DNA of 64,000 nt from Novipirellula galeiformis (GTDB taxonomy: Bacteria > Planctomycetota > Planctomycetia > Pirellulales > Pirellulaceae), in NCBI RefSeq assembly GCF_007860095.1, contig NZ_SJPT01000008.1, positions 1 through 64,000 on the forward strand, in the 5' to 3' direction. The notes beneath the pieces were generated by a model. The model saw only the letters and a list, made by a program, of their open reading frames with translations. It had not been told where the DNA came from and searched no databases. Both the position numbers and the translations under genes were made by a program. This document shows positions 8,832-18,444 of the stretch, in pieces (the first letter of the stretch is position 1; the number at the start of each line of letters is the position of its first letter).

Positions 8832-10550
8832 TTAGAAATTACCGTTGTTTTGCATTTTCGCTTGCTGTGCTTGACGCACGGCGGAGCCTACCGCTTGCAA
8901 CAAGCCTTCGCTGATCATCAAGCGTGACTCTTGACCATTGGCAATGGTTTTTTGCACCATGATCACGTCGCCACCATCGGTGGCTCGCGAAAGGGTGTCG
9001 ATCATGGCCGCGATCACTTCGTTGGTGTTGATCGATTGAGCATACTGGAGGATCGGCAGCAACTTCACGCGGAATTGACCGATGGGACGAATTCCCGCTT
9101 GATCGGACGCACCCGAGTCAATCAATTGCTTCATCAACGATTCGCTGTCCTTGCCCACGGCAACGTAGACGGACTTGGGACCGGTACCGACATGGACACG
9201 CAATTGAGGGCCGAACATTTGTTGCAGCTCCTCTTCGCCTTGGGGAACCTCGGCTTCGATCAAGTGCATCGCGACACCTTTGTAGGTGCTTTGGTCAAAG
9301 GAGAATTTTGGAGCCTTCGGTTCGTTGCGAACCTTCTCGGCCAAATCCTTGACGATCTGAGCCGCCTCATTTCCATCGGCGATGAAGCTTCCGAAGACAA
9401 ATTGGAAGTCGTTTTGGTTGGCGAGCAATAGCGCCCCAACGTCTGCTTTGCCTTCCTTTACGGAATCGCTGGCTAGTTTGATGATCCGTTCCAACAACGC
9501 TTCGACTTCTTCGCGTTGGTCATCCGAGAGGTCGTCGGACTTGTCGAGTGCGGCACGAATGGCGCCCGTTGCACTTTCAAAACCGGTGCTGGCGTTCTTG
9601 ATCGCGTCTGGGCCGATCGACATTGCCGCGTGATAATAGGCTGCCGCGTCGTCGCGAATGACCGCAGCGAATTGCGAGGGGATCGCTTGTTGATCGCCGT
9701 AGACCGCGGCTAGCTTGCTTCCCGCAACGGCGGTGAACGAACCTTCGAACATCACTTGCTTGCCGGCTTGGTCGATGTTCCAGCCGAGTTTCAATTCGTC
9801 GGTGTCTTGGATCAATTGTGCGATTTGCTCAATCGAACCTTCGGCCATTGCCTTGGTTCCCTCGGCATCCGCTTGATCTTGTTTGGCGATCGCTTGCTCA
9901 AATCCTTGGCGGAGTTGAGTGATCAACATGTTACGGGTTTCCGTTGGCACCAATTGCATTTTCAAGCGAATGGCGATGTCATAGTCATTCCCCATTCCTT
10001 CGAACAGCGAGACTGGATTCGCCGGTGCCAAATCGAGCAACTCGCGGTTGCGAGCGATTGCAGCCCAGTTGCCCACTTGGCGAATGAACATCGTGTTCGC
10101 CCCGATGGCGATCACTAGGGTGCCGTCATCGAGTTCGTCGGCGGGGCCGGTTTGAGCCTCCAACCGCTTGAGGACGGTGCGGATATCCGCTGTCGGGATC
10201 AAGGCAATCGGCTCAGGGGAACCGTTGACGAGCGGCACCACGATGCCAATCGGTTGGTTCAGATCGACACCTTGGGTAAAGGTGCCTGCCATCATTTGGA
10301 AGATCCCGCCGAATTGGGGTTGGCCCACGACGCCAGTCAAATAATTGACATCTTGCATCAATTTATTCATCGAGCCGAGGGTCACAACCACAACCGGCTC
10401 GGTTGCGTCGGAGATCGCGGAGCCCGGCGTTTTCGCTTGAGGGCTCTCTTGGGCATGCACCGCGGGGGAGGCGGCTGCAAACAGGGTTGCCGATGCAAAC
10501 GCAATTGCTGCAAAGAGCCGGCTGACCGTAAATGAACGACGGAAAGGCAT
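8832..10550 (-). CDS. large secreted protein, unknown function
   Basis: The product has 572 residues with a textbook signal peptide (LFAAIAFASATLFAAASPAVHA, cleaved near HAQESPQA). The mature protein is soluble and alternates repeated alpha/beta-like segments rich in Gln, Ala and Asp (for example ITQLRQGFEQAIAKQDQADA, RNEPKAPKFSFDQSTYKGV). No enzyme motif was seen. I chose the ATG at 10550 because AAGGA lies about ten bases upstream; a TTG two codons earlier is less likely. It resembles the abundant secreted proteins of unknown role in planctomycetes. A strong terminator follows the stop. Function is not assigned. Confidence 0.8.
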   Translation of the reverse strand: MPFRRSFTVSRLFAAIAFASATLFAAASPAVHAQESPQAKTPGSAISDATEPVVVVTLGSMNKLMQDVNYLTGVVGQPQFGGIFQMMAGTFTQGVDLNQPIGIVVPLVNGSPEPIALIPTADIRTVLKRLEAQTGPADELDDGTLVIAIGANTMFIRQVGNWAAIARNRELLDLAPANPVSLFEGMGNDYDIAIRLKMQLVPTETRNMLITQLRQGFEQAIAKQDQADAEGTKAMAEGSIEQIAQLIQDTDELKLGWNIDQAGKQVMFEGSFTAVAGSKLAAVYGDQQAIPSQFAAVIRDDAAAYYHAAMSIGPDAIKNASTGFESATGAIRAALDKSDDLSDDQREEVEALLERIIKLASDSVKEGKADVGALLLANQNDFQFVFGSFIADGNEAAQIVKDLAEKVRNEPKAPKFSFDQSTYKGVAMHLIEAEVPQGEEELQQMFGPQLRVHVGTGPKSVYVAVGKDSESLMKQLIDSGASDQAGIRPIGQFRVKLLPILQYAQSINTNEVIAAMIDTLSRATDGGDVIMVQKTIANGQESRLMISEGLLQAVGSAVRQAQQAKMQNNGNF

Positions 10551-11070
10551 TTTCAAACCATCCTTAGGGAAATCGAAGCAAGAGAATCGAACGTTACTTA
10601 TTTGCGCCCTGCGTGAGCAAACCGCTCGTTAACAACAAGCGTGTACCGCTGAAGTTCCAATCCTGGATCTTGGCGGGGGGCCGCAGCAACGATGCTGCAT
10701 CATAAGAGAGTTCGGTGGGGTGTCTATCCGGATTACCCACGCGCTGCGGTAATGGTTTCAAGATTGCCAAAGAATGCAACCGGCGTTTTGCAAACCGGTG
10801 ACTGCGGCATGCGGTTCCAGTCGCCGAATTGGACACCTTGGACCGATTTGTGAGCGCCGCGGTCGACCATGAAAGGGGACTGGCGAATGTGTGGTTCGAC
10901 TATGACGACTATGACGTGAACCGAACACTGGGGTGGCCTGAGCACTGAGTGAGCTGAACACTAAGTGAACCGAGCACAGGGTGAACCAAACGCTGGGCGA
11001 ACCGATCGGCCCGTCCCGCTGTGCCAACCGGAAGCTTTGGTGGCAGAAGAAATGAACAGCCCGCAGTGTG
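10551..11070. other. Spacer between infA and the large secreted protein gene
   Basis: There is no gene here. The spacer contains the 16-bp tandem array 2 at 10916-11012 and must hold the promoter of the secreted protein gene on the minus strand. Open frames in the stretch are short and lack ribosome binding sites. Confidence 0.4.
10916..11012. repeat. 16-bp tandem repeat array 2
   Basis: Six degenerate units start with GTGAACCGAACACTGG at 10916. The first is 17 bp and the next four are exactly 16 bp (starts 10933, 10949, 10965, 10981). A last partial unit starts at 10997. The repeat lies directly downstream of infA on the minus strand. Confidence 0.85.
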
Positions 11071-11292
11071 CTAGCGTTCTCGGAAGATGATCCGACCCTT
11101 GGTCAAATCGTACGGCGATAGCTCGACTCGTACCTTGTCGCCCGGGACAATCCGGATGAAGTGTTTTCGCATGCGGCCAGCCACATGGGCCATCACTTCG
11201 CTGCCCGTCTCGAGTTGGACGCGGAAGCGGGTGTTGGCGAGCGCCTGGGTGACGGTGCCTTCGACTTCGAAGGCCTCTTCTTTCTTACTCAA
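11071..11292 (-). CDS. infA: translation initiation factor IF-1
   Basis: A 73-residue S1-like OB-fold protein that binds the A site of the 30S subunit during initiation. The match to IF-1 is strong along the full length: [39 protein letters not shown] and [17 protein letters not shown]. Length equals the usual 72-73 residues. The start codon is TTG at 11292, which gives MSKKEEAF and aligns with known IF-1 N-termini; no in-frame ATG is nearby. The gene is not in a ribosomal protein operon here, although rplM and rpsI lie upstream on the same strand after a hairpin. Confidence 0.97.
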   Translation of the reverse strand: MSKKEEAFEVEGTVTQALANTRFRVQLETGSEVMAHVAGRMRKHFIRIVPGDKVRVELSPYDLTKGRIIFRER

Positions 11293-11455
11293 GTGACAAA
11301 AACCTGATTCGTGTGAGTGTGTTCGCTGGAATTAGAACAGCGTAATGTGGCATTGCCTAGTCGGACAGGAGCATAATGTCGCGAGACACCCGTTAGTGCG
11401 GCGATAAGCGGCACAAAGCATAGGTTACGACGTAGTGTTCAGGCCTAAAGGCGAT

Positions 11456-11478
11456 TGGCCCGCCAACATGGCGGGCCA
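11456..11478 (-). terminator. hairpin downstream of rpsI
   Basis: A perfect 9-bp stem (TGGCCCGCC/GGCGGGCCA) with a 5-nt loop lies 65 nt past the rpsI stop. There is no long T-run, so it may end the rplM-rpsI transcript or protect its 3' end. Confidence 0.6.
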
Positions 11479-11543
11479 TTCTGATCCCCAAGCGTTGGGG
11501 TGCATCTGTCGTGCCACAGTCTCTTTCGAAAAAGAGCAAGCGG

Positions 11544-11957
11544 TTAACGCTTACTGAACTGGACACCCCGACGAGCACCACGAAGGCCTGGTTTCTTACG
11601 CTCTTTCATGCGTGAATCGCGAGTCAGGTAGCTGCCGTCGCGAAGTGGTTCGTGGAGGGCTTCGTCATAGCTAACCAAGGCGCGAGCCAGGCCCATGCGG
11701 ACGGCTCCGCTCTGTCCCGTCATGCCACCACCGTTGACACGGACGATCACGTCGACCTGTTCGGTCAAGCCAACGGCCTCGAGCGTTTGCAGGACGCAAG
11801 TCTGGTCTTGGGCGTTTACGAAGTACTCGCTGATTGGCTTCGAGTTGACCACGATTTTGCCGTTTCCAGCACGAACTCGTACGCGAGCGACGCTGCTTTT
11901 GCGGCGTCCCGTACCAAGCGCGTCACCGTTGATTTTGTCCTTTTTTACAGCGACCAT
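11544..11957 (-). CDS. rpsI: 30S ribosomal protein S9
   Basis: A 137-residue ribosomal protein of the small-subunit head. Signature parts are GTGRRKSSVARVRVRAGNGK near the N-terminus, RVNGGGMTGQSGAVRMGLARAL in the middle, and the basic C-terminal tail KKPGLRGARRGVQFSKR that reaches the P-site tRNA. It starts at the ATG at 11957. It follows rplM (L13) on the same strand at about 110 nt, the conserved rplM-rpsI pair found in most bacteria. A hairpin follows the stop. Confidence 0.97.
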   Translation of the reverse strand: MVAVKKDKINGDALGTGRRKSSVARVRVRAGNGKIVVNSKPISEYFVNAQDQTCVLQTLEAVGLTEQVDVIVRVNGGGMTGQSGAVRMGLARALVSYDEALHEPLRDGSYLTRDSRMKERKKPGLRGARRGVQFSKR

Positions 11958-12066
11958 AGGTATCAGTCTGTGTTGTATTTTTTCAGGTGGATTAACAGCA
12001 CGTGAGGAAAGAGACCGTCACGCATAAAGTTGGGGGTAACGAATTCGCAGCAGAGGACTGCCGGAA

Positions 12067-12507
12067 TTACTGGTTGGTTTTCAGCTTTTTGCCGGTTCGT
12101 TGAAGAACCGCAGGCTGTTGTGCCGTGTGGGGATGCTCAGGGCCCGCGTAAATCTTTAGCTTTTTCAGCATTTGGGTCGCCAACTTGTTCTTGGGCAACA
12201 TGCGGCGGACCGCGTGCAGGATCAAGTCTTCAGGCTTGCGTTGTTGGCGATCGCCGTAGCTTTCCAAACGCAGGCCGGGGTGACCGGTGTACCACGTGTA
12301 GTGACGAACATCCATTTTGCGGCCCGACATCGCAACTTTGTCCGCGTTGGTGACGATCACGAAGTCGCCGCAATCGACGTGCGGTGTGTATTCAGGACGA
12401 TGCTTGCCCATCAAGACGACGGCGATGTCACTCGCCAATCGACCGAGGATTTCGTCCGATGCATCGACGATGTGCCACTGCTTTTCTACTTCGCCGGGCT
12501 TGGCCAT
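12067..12507 (-). CDS. rplM: 50S ribosomal protein L13
   Basis: L13 is an early-assembly protein of the large subunit. The hallmark residues are WHIVDASDEILGRLAS at the N-terminus, MGKHRPEYTPHVDCGDFVIV, and the C-terminal LPKNKLATQMLKKLKIYAGPEHPH. The start is uncertain: the ATG at 12507 gives 146 residues, close to the family's usual length. An in-frame GTG at 12528 and a TTG at 12555 would add 7 and 16 residues, and the phrase VAQRTFMAKPGEV suggests the GTG could be used. None has a clear Shine-Dalgarno sequence. It is the first gene of the rplM-rpsI pair. Confidence 0.96.
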   Translation of the reverse strand: MAKPGEVEKQWHIVDASDEILGRLASDIAVVLMGKHRPEYTPHVDCGDFVIVTNADKVAMSGRKMDVRHYTWYTGHPGLRLESYGDRQQRKPEDLILHAVRRMLPKNKLATQMLKKLKIYAGPEHPHTAQQPAVLQRTGKKLKTNQ

Positions 12508-12555
12508 GAATGTTCGTTGAGCAACCACGAGATTGACTTTATTTATCGAGAGCAA

Positions 12556-12893
12556 AGATTGTTTTTGAGGTTGATCCGCCTACGCACGGGTTGCCCCGGT
12601 TACTGGCGAGAATCGAGGAATTTATCGGTCGAGGCGGTTCCAGACAAGGCCTTTTGTTTGAGATTCCCGTTGGATTGCACTCATTTTCGGTTAAATAAAC
12701 AGTTTGCGGTACATGTTGTGCCCCAGGATCGCTTGGTTTGCCGCAAATCGGGGCGGCGTCGCGTTCGTCCCGTTTTAGAACCAAGTCGACCGCAAACTCC
12801 TGTACCGCTGAGTTTTTCCTTCCACTTACAATGCTTGCAAAGTGAACCTTTGCAAGCTCCCGCACTCCGAAATCGCTTGCCTGCGTCTGGGCG
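12556..12893. other. Spacer between photolyase and rplM
   Basis: No gene is supported. The stretch should hold the rplM-rpsI promoter and leader and the photolyase 3' end. I looked for a ribosomal-protein leader structure and did not see a convincing one. Confidence 0.35.
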
Positions 12894-14357
12894 CTAGGGC
12901 CCAAACCGCTCGAGGTAGCGATCGAGTTTCAGTTTGCGACGGGCACTGTCGCTCGTCATGTAGCGAACGCTGCCAAAGATGGGCCGCTCGGGGCCCCACG
13001 CACGGTCGAACCGACCGAGGGTCCAGAAAATTCCGCTATACGAATTCGGGTCGCGCCCATCGAGGGCGTATTTGTTGTTCAGCTCGATCATGATGTGCAA
13101 CGCCTGTTGAGGGGTGGCGGTCCAGTGCAGGATTTTTTTGCCCCACAACATTCTCATGTAGTTGTGCATGACGCCGTTGCGAACGAGTTCACGCTGGGCG
13201 GCGTTCCAGAGCGGATCGTCGGTTTGGGCCGCCTCGAACTGGTCAAGCGTGTAGGTTTTTTCGCGAGGGTCGCTTTGATGCTTGCGGAGCGTTTTCAGCG
13301 CCCACTCGGGAAGCGTGTCGAATTGGTCATAGGTGTCGGGCTCGCGAAAGGTTCGATTGAAGCTCATTTCACGCCATGTGAGCAGTTGGTCCAAACACGC
13401 TTCGGCGGACTCGCTGGTATTCCAGAAGTCGTGATTTTTTCCGTTCGCCGCTGACACCTGGTTGGGAGTCCAATCTTCGTGTGCAAGCAGCTTGTCGACG
13501 ATCTCGTGGGCCGAGATATGGCCAAAGTGAAGGTGCGGGCTCAACCCCGTCGTCGCTTGTTCATTGGGATGGTTGCGATCTTCGCTGTAGCGTGCCAAGT
13601 CGTGCTTGATAAACCGGCTCAGTCGTTTGTGGGCCGCCTTGGCTCCACCACGAACGGTCTCGCTTGGTTTGACTTGATGATCGATTGGAATCTCACAGAG
13701 TCCACCGGGGGCCAGTCGTTTTTCGATATCGGCGACGGGCCAGCGTTTCGTGATTTTGGTGGGCAGTCGATCGAGCGTCGGCAATCGGACTTTCGCCAAA
13801 GGATTGGCCTTCGGCATTTCCAGTAGTGCATTGAGGATGTTTTTTTGCATCCAGCGGCGGTAGCTGTGGGCCACGGTGAAGGTGCGGTCGGGAAGTTGCA
13901 GCGGGATCACGCCATTGCTGTCGACGAGTTCAAGACGCGCGGGAATCCGATCTTTGACTGCCTCGATGATGTGAGGCAAAAAGAAGCAAGGGTATTCGTC
14001 GGTCACGACGGTGCAGGCCTTTTTCGCCAGCATGTGAAGCAGGGGGCTGGCCACGCCCGGCTTGGGTTCAACGTATGGGTAGTACGTTACCGGTTGATTC
14101 GCTAGCTCGGCGGCGTTGTCTCGCATGCCTTCGATCACAAACGTATGCATTCGATCGCTCGCCCAGCGGTAGCGGGCGCGAAGCGGTTCGAAGACGACTA
14201 GCGGCTTGCCGAATTGCTGGGCTCGGTCGACGGCATGTTCGAGGGCAAAGTTGTAGTGCGTTCGCCGAAACGCGATCATCCAATACAGGACATAGTCTCC
14301 GTCCTCGCGGAGGGGGTGGTGATTGGCATCGCGGTGCCGAAGCGAGGGGATCAACAT
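12894..14357 (-). CDS. phr: class II deoxyribodipyrimidine photolyase
   Basis: A 487-residue flavoenzyme that repairs UV-induced cyclobutane pyrimidine dimers with blue light. The N-terminal antenna domain begins with YVLYWMIAFRRTHYNFALEHA. The C-terminal FAD domain carries TTGLSPHLHFGHIS, MSFNRTFREP and WGKKILHWTATPQQAL. The class II signature LNNKYALDGRDPNSYSGIFW is followed by GRFDRAWGPERPIFGSVRYM. Length fits class II enzymes (about 450-500). The ATG at 14357 is used. It lies 47 nt after the MscK-like gene on the same strand and could be read through from it. A UV-defence role suits a surface-water planctomycete. Confidence 0.95.
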   Translation of the reverse strand: MLIPSLRHRDANHHPLREDGDYVLYWMIAFRRTHYNFALEHAVDRAQQFGKPLVVFEPLRARYRWASDRMHTFVIEGMRDNAAELANQPVTYYPYVEPKPGVASPLLHMLAKKACTVVTDEYPCFFLPHIIEAVKDRIPARLELVDSNGVIPLQLPDRTFTVAHSYRRWMQKNILNALLEMPKANPLAKVRLPTLDRLPTKITKRWPVADIEKRLAPGGLCEIPIDHQVKPSETVRGGAKAAHKRLSRFIKHDLARYSEDRNHPNEQATTGLSPHLHFGHISAHEIVDKLLAHEDWTPNQVSAANGKNHDFWNTSESAEACLDQLLTWREMSFNRTFREPDTYDQFDTLPEWALKTLRKHQSDPREKTYTLDQFEAAQTDDPLWNAAQRELVRNGVMHNYMRMLWGKKILHWTATPQQALHIMIELNNKYALDGRDPNSYSGIFWTLGRFDRAWGPERPIFGSVRYMTSDSARRKLKLDRYLERFGP

Positions 14358-14404
14358 AGCAAATCAGGGTGTGAGGAGTTGGAGCGAGGCACCGCGACGA
14401 CGCA

Positions 14405-17400
14405 TCAATCGAGTTTCCCTAGCAAGCTTGCCGCATCGAGCCCTTCGACCGATCGCACATGCAGGTCGCGTTGTGGGAATGCAATCTCGATGTTGTGGGC
14501 GTGAAACGCGTCGTCAATCGCCAGATGTAGTTCGTGCTTCAAGCGGCGATAACTCATCACCCCTCCGACAAACACCCTCAGTTCAAATTGGAGGGTGCTC
14601 TCACCAAACTCATTGAAAATCACCATCGGCGCGGGATCCTCCAGCACCGAGGCGTTTTTTTCGGCGACTTCATACAGTAGTTTCGTTGTCAACCGCGTAT
14701 CGCTTCCGTAGGCGACGCCGATCGAGGTCACCAACCGCAGACTCGCATTGCTGAGCGTCCAATTCACCAAGTTTCCGGTCACAAATTCTTTGTTGGGCAC
14801 CACCAATTCTTTATTGTCCCAGTCGAGGATGGTAGTCGCTCGGATGCGAATTCGAGTCACCGTGCCGGTCACGTCGCCAATCGTGACGGTGTCGCCGACG
14901 CGTGCGGGCCGCTCGAATAGCAAGATGATGCCGGAGACAAAATTCGCGAAGATCTCTTGTAATCCGAAACCCAATCCAACGGTCATCGCCGCGACCAACC
15001 ACTGGACGCTCGACCAACTGACCCCCAGGAATTTAAACGTGGCCAGGACCCCGATGACGATCATGACGTAGCGAGACATCGCACTCGCGGCATAACGGGC
15101 TCCCGCATCCAATGGCAACCGTTGCAACAGCGTGATGTCCATCAAACCGGGGACGTTTCGACAGGCGATCACGGTCAAAACGACGGAGACTATCGCCATA
15201 ATCAAGTCCCCCAATGTGACCCAGACCGGGCCGGTATCCGAGTTCGTCGAATGCAGGACGTTCAACCACAACGGATAACGATTCACGACGCCGAGTGCGG
15301 GAAAGAATTCGCTCCACGTCAGGTACAACCCAATCGCCCCGAGTAAAATCGGCAATAAGCGAACGAAGCGTTGGGCTTGTCGATTCAAATCGGACAACTG
15401 AACATGGCCGGCACTTTCGATGATGACTGCCGCATCGACCGGCATCTCCGGAGTCGCTTCCTTGACGAGCGCCAAGGCTTCGCGGCGTTCGCGGGCTCGA
15501 GCGATCGCAACGCGGCGATACGTGATCAGCAACCAGCGCATCAGCAGGGCGCGGACAAAAATCAACATCGACACCAGGGCGACGGAGACCCCGAATCGCC
15601 AGCACAATTGAACGGCGGCGTAGTGGTATCCGGCCAGCGATCCGGCCATTAAAACAACAGGCACAAACGTCACCAGCGGGACCAGGGCCCATCCCACCCC
15701 GGCGCTCCACGTCTCCGATGCGGCGCGAACTTGGGGCATGATCGTGCTTCGTGGCCCCAGCCATCTCCATAGAATCACCGCTGCGGTGAGCATGGCAATC
15801 GAAAACGCCAAACGCCCCAGGGAGGTTGTGATCCATTCGTCGCCGCGTCGTTCGGTATACAACACCACGACGGCGCAGGGGACGATGATTCGCGCACTCC
15901 ATACCAAGCCGCGACGAATCATTTGCGTTGCGGTCACGTCCCAATCAAAGTGATCTTCCGCAATCCCATCGGTTCGAAAAACATGCCGCGCAAAGTCGAT
16001 CGCGTACATCAACACGCCACCGCGAAATAGCGTTTCGCCGAACGTATGCAGCGGCGTCCCAATCGACGTTGCGTTCTCGAGTCGCCAAGCGATCCACCAA
16101 ACGACCAAGGCGCCCGGCGCGGCAAGCAAAATCGTCATCAGCACGGCGGTGGCGGTCGGAGTAAGCTGTGTGGCGTTGGGACGCGATGCTTCTTGACCGA
16201 GTCGGGCAATCTTCTGTTTGATCCGGCCACGAGTCATCAATAGCCATCCGATCAAAAGCCAAACGGGAACCGACGCGAATGGATTTCGGCGAAGGTCGCC
16301 GAGCAATACTTGCACCCCAGCGATCCACGTTTGGAGGCGAAAGGATTCGCGAAACGGCTCGCTCCACGCGATTCCAGAGAAATTCCAGATCGGGGGCGTG
16401 CTGGGGACCCATAACACGTGTTCGGAAACAAAGGCGGCGTGCTCGTCGATTAAGTCGGTCAATCGCCGCTGTTCGACCTCGAGATTGCTCAATCGGCTCA
16501 AGCGTTTTCTGGCGATTTCGGTCAACTCGCGATACAGCGTCAAGCGATCGTTAAAGACGCGGCGCAGTTGGTCTTCAACCGATTCACGGTCGTCCTCGGG
16601 GATCAAGCCTGCGTGGTTGTCGATGTATTGCGCGACCGCCGAATCAAGATCGAGTAACTTTCGCCGCTCGTTCTCCCACTTGAGAATCAGCACGGTCAAT
16701 TCACCGATCTCCGTACGCCGCTTCTGTGATTCTTGGTAATGGGTCGAGGTGCTCGGCAGCTCGTTTTTCTCGTTCCGTAATAACAAGCCGATCTCTTCCG
16801 AAAACTGAGCCGCTTCGGCTTGTTTACGCGTCTCGGTAAATTGCTCGTTGCGAGCGAGGTACTCTTCGCGAGCCACCACGATCGCTTTGCGATCGTTCTC
16901 AAGCTGCTCTAACAAGGTCGTTTTCTTGTTGGCCAAAGCGAGGTTGAACTCGACGGCATCCTTGAGTTCTTGATCCGCCTTCTGAACCGCCTGGACCGCT
17001 TGATTGGCTTTCTGCATCGCTTCGGCTTGCTCGGCCTTGGCCAGGGCGGATTGCAGATTTTCAACCTGTTTCTGCTGTAACACCTGTTCGCGAGCCGAGG
17101 CATCGCGTTGCAGCGCGAGCAAACGCTGGGCATCCTCGGAAACCTGCGTTTCGAGCGCGAACAAAGCTAACTCATCTCGCAATTGTTTCGTTCGAATTTG
17201 TAACAAGGTGCGTCGCGCACCCAAAATCGGATCGGACTGGCCCGCCCCGATCTCGCTGAGCTGTTGCTCGGCATCCACCAGCGCCGAACGCGACGTCGCG
17301 ATCAACGCAGGTAGTTCCGCGATCCGTTTGCCCCACAGTTCGACCTGTTCGTTGAGCGTTTTAAGTTGTTGGTCCAGCACGGCTAAATCGGCAACCGCTT

Positions 17401-18160
17401 GGCGATGCAGCGGCTGCAATTGCTCTAGTGAAACTTTGCTTAACGCTTGAGGGTCATCCGCTTGCCGGGCGACGAGTTTCTCAAGGCGACTTTGCACGCT
17501 TTGGATATCGGCGGCGGCGGTCAACGATTGTTGCGTTAGCAAATCGATTCGTTGCTTGGCGAGCTGGGACTCGTCGAGCCGTGCGATCGCTTTCTTGAGC
17601 AGATCGGTGATCTGTGTTTTTTGCGTTTCATTCAAATCGACCGAGCTGGCGACCAATTGGATACGCGTCTCCAGATCCGTTTGGCTGGGCCCCGGCGGTT
17701 CGATGGGGGCGACCCGCTCCGCGGGCCCGGCTGATGCTGGCGGGTCTTCCGGCGCGGGTGACGCCGTGCCCGTGCCAGGGGCTCCCGTGCCGGGGGTGTC
17801 TGTGCCTGGGGTGTCTGTGCCTGGGGTGTCTGTGCCTGGGGTGTCTGTGCCTGGGGTGTCTGTGCCTGGGGTGCCTGTGCCGGGGGTGCCTGTGCCGGGG
17901 GTGCCCGGCGTTGGGGCCTCGGGAGCTGCGGTGCCCGGCGTTGCGGACTCCGGCGTTGCGGACTCCGGCGCCGTCGGCCGGGGCGCAGGTGACGGCGGCG
18001 AATCGGTTTGTGCGAACGCTTCGCAGCTTGCCAAGGCGAGCGTCAGGCAAAGAATGCAGCCCAGGCTGAGGCGAATTTTGCCATCGGATCCAGTCCATGA
18101 AACGCGAAGGGGGGAATCGTGCTCAACCGAAAAAGGTAGACGACGCAACGGAGTCTCCAT
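14405..18160 (-). CDS. MscK/KefA-like mechanosensitive ion channel
   Basis: The product has 1,251 residues. A signal peptide (GCILCLTLALASCEAFAQ) is followed by a Pro/Thr/Gly-rich stretch with tandem GTPGTDTP-type pentapeptides (about residues 85-135). A long periplasmic coiled coil (about 170-590) is rich in Gln, Glu, Lys and Leu. A membrane domain with many helices follows (about 630-1000). The C-terminal MscS core has the pore helix region VGLGFGLQEIFANFVSGIILLFERP and the beta domain VGDTVTIGDVTGTVTRIRIR. This matches MscK/KefA (about 1,120 residues in E. coli), which opens under membrane tension and protects against osmotic down-shock. The pentapeptide linker is unusual. It lies 47 nt upstream of the photolyase gene. 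Confidence 0.93.
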   Translation of the reverse strand: METPLRRLPFSVEHDSPLRVSWTGSDGKIRLSLGCILCLTLALASCEAFAQTDSPPSPAPRPTAPESATPESATPGTAAPEAPTPGTPGTGTPGTGTPGTDTPGTDTPGTDTPGTDTPGTDTPGTGAPGTGTASPAPEDPPASAGPAERVAPIEPPGPSQTDLETRIQLVASSVDLNETQKTQITDLLKKAIARLDESQLAKQRIDLLTQQSLTAAADIQSVQSRLEKLVARQADDPQALSKVSLEQLQPLHRQAVADLAVLDQQLKTLNEQVELWGKRIAELPALIATSRSALVDAEQQLSEIGAGQSDPILGARRTLLQIRTKQLRDELALFALETQVSEDAQRLLALQRDASAREQVLQQKQVENLQSALAKAEQAEAMQKANQAVQAVQKADQELKDAVEFNLALANKKTTLLEQLENDRKAIVVAREEYLARNEQFTETRKQAEAAQFSEEIGLLLRNEKNELPSTSTHYQESQKRRTEIGELTVLILKWENERRKLLDLDSAVAQYIDNHAGLIPEDDRESVEDQLRRVFNDRLTLYRELTEIARKRLSRLSNLEVEQRRLTDLIDEHAAFVSEHVLWVPSTPPIWNFSGIAWSEPFRESFRLQTWIAGVQVLLGDLRRNPFASVPVWLLIGWLLMTRGRIKQKIARLGQEASRPNATQLTPTATAVLMTILLAAPGALVVWWIAWRLENATSIGTPLHTFGETLFRGGVLMYAIDFARHVFRTDGIAEDHFDWDVTATQMIRRGLVWSARIIVPCAVVVLYTERRGDEWITTSLGRLAFSIAMLTAAVILWRWLGPRSTIMPQVRAASETWSAGVGWALVPLVTFVPVVLMAGSLAGYHYAAVQLCWRFGVSVALVSMLIFVRALLMRWLLITYRRVAIARARERREALALVKEATPEMPVDAAVIIESAGHVQLSDLNRQAQRFVRLLPILLGAIGLYLTWSEFFPALGVVNRYPLWLNVLHSTNSDTGPVWVTLGDLIMAIVSVVLTVIACRNVPGLMDITLLQRLPLDAGARYAASAMSRYVMIVIGVLATFKFLGVSWSSVQWLVAAMTVGLGFGLQEIFANFVSGIILLFERPARVGDTVTIGDVTGTVTRIRIRATTILDWDNKELVVPNKEFVTGNLVNWTLSNASLRLVTSIGVAYGSDTRLTTKLLYEVAEKNASVLEDPAPMVIFNEFGESTLQFELRVFVGGVMSYRRLKHELHLAIDDAFHAHNIEIAFPQRDLHVRSVEGLDAASLLGKLD
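17775..17905. repeat. 15-bp tandem repeat coding for GTDTP pentapeptides
   Basis: Nearly identical 15-bp units (GTGCCTGGGGTGTCT on the plus strand) run in phase with the MscK-like gene. On the minus strand they encode GTDTP, GTGTP and GTGAP repeats. Because 15 is a multiple of three, copy-number change would keep the frame and only alter linker length. Confidence 0.85.
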
Positions 18161-18444
18161 TTGAGTCGAAAACCGCTTGCCGGACGACGAAATAGCCGTC
18201 TGAAACCGCGATCGTCTCTCAAGCTTAGGCAGCTTAGCGGCGCGTGGTCAAATGTTTTCGCCGCAGAAAATCGTCGCGGACTGGGGAGTCTTTCGCGTCG
18301 GCCATTGGAACGCTCCGCCGGTTTGTTTTTTACCTGGCGTCCTAAATCGAGTGACTTAAGCTACATTCATGCTGAGCGATCCCGCATTGCCGGTTTGCTT
18401 GATTTTTTGTTTTCCGTTGTTCGTGATAGGAAGAGGTTCCCGAC

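Noticed and set aside
17556-18164. Plus-strand frames with GVPVPGV repeats
   Set aside because: They are antisense shadows of the 15-bp repeat in the MscK-like gene.
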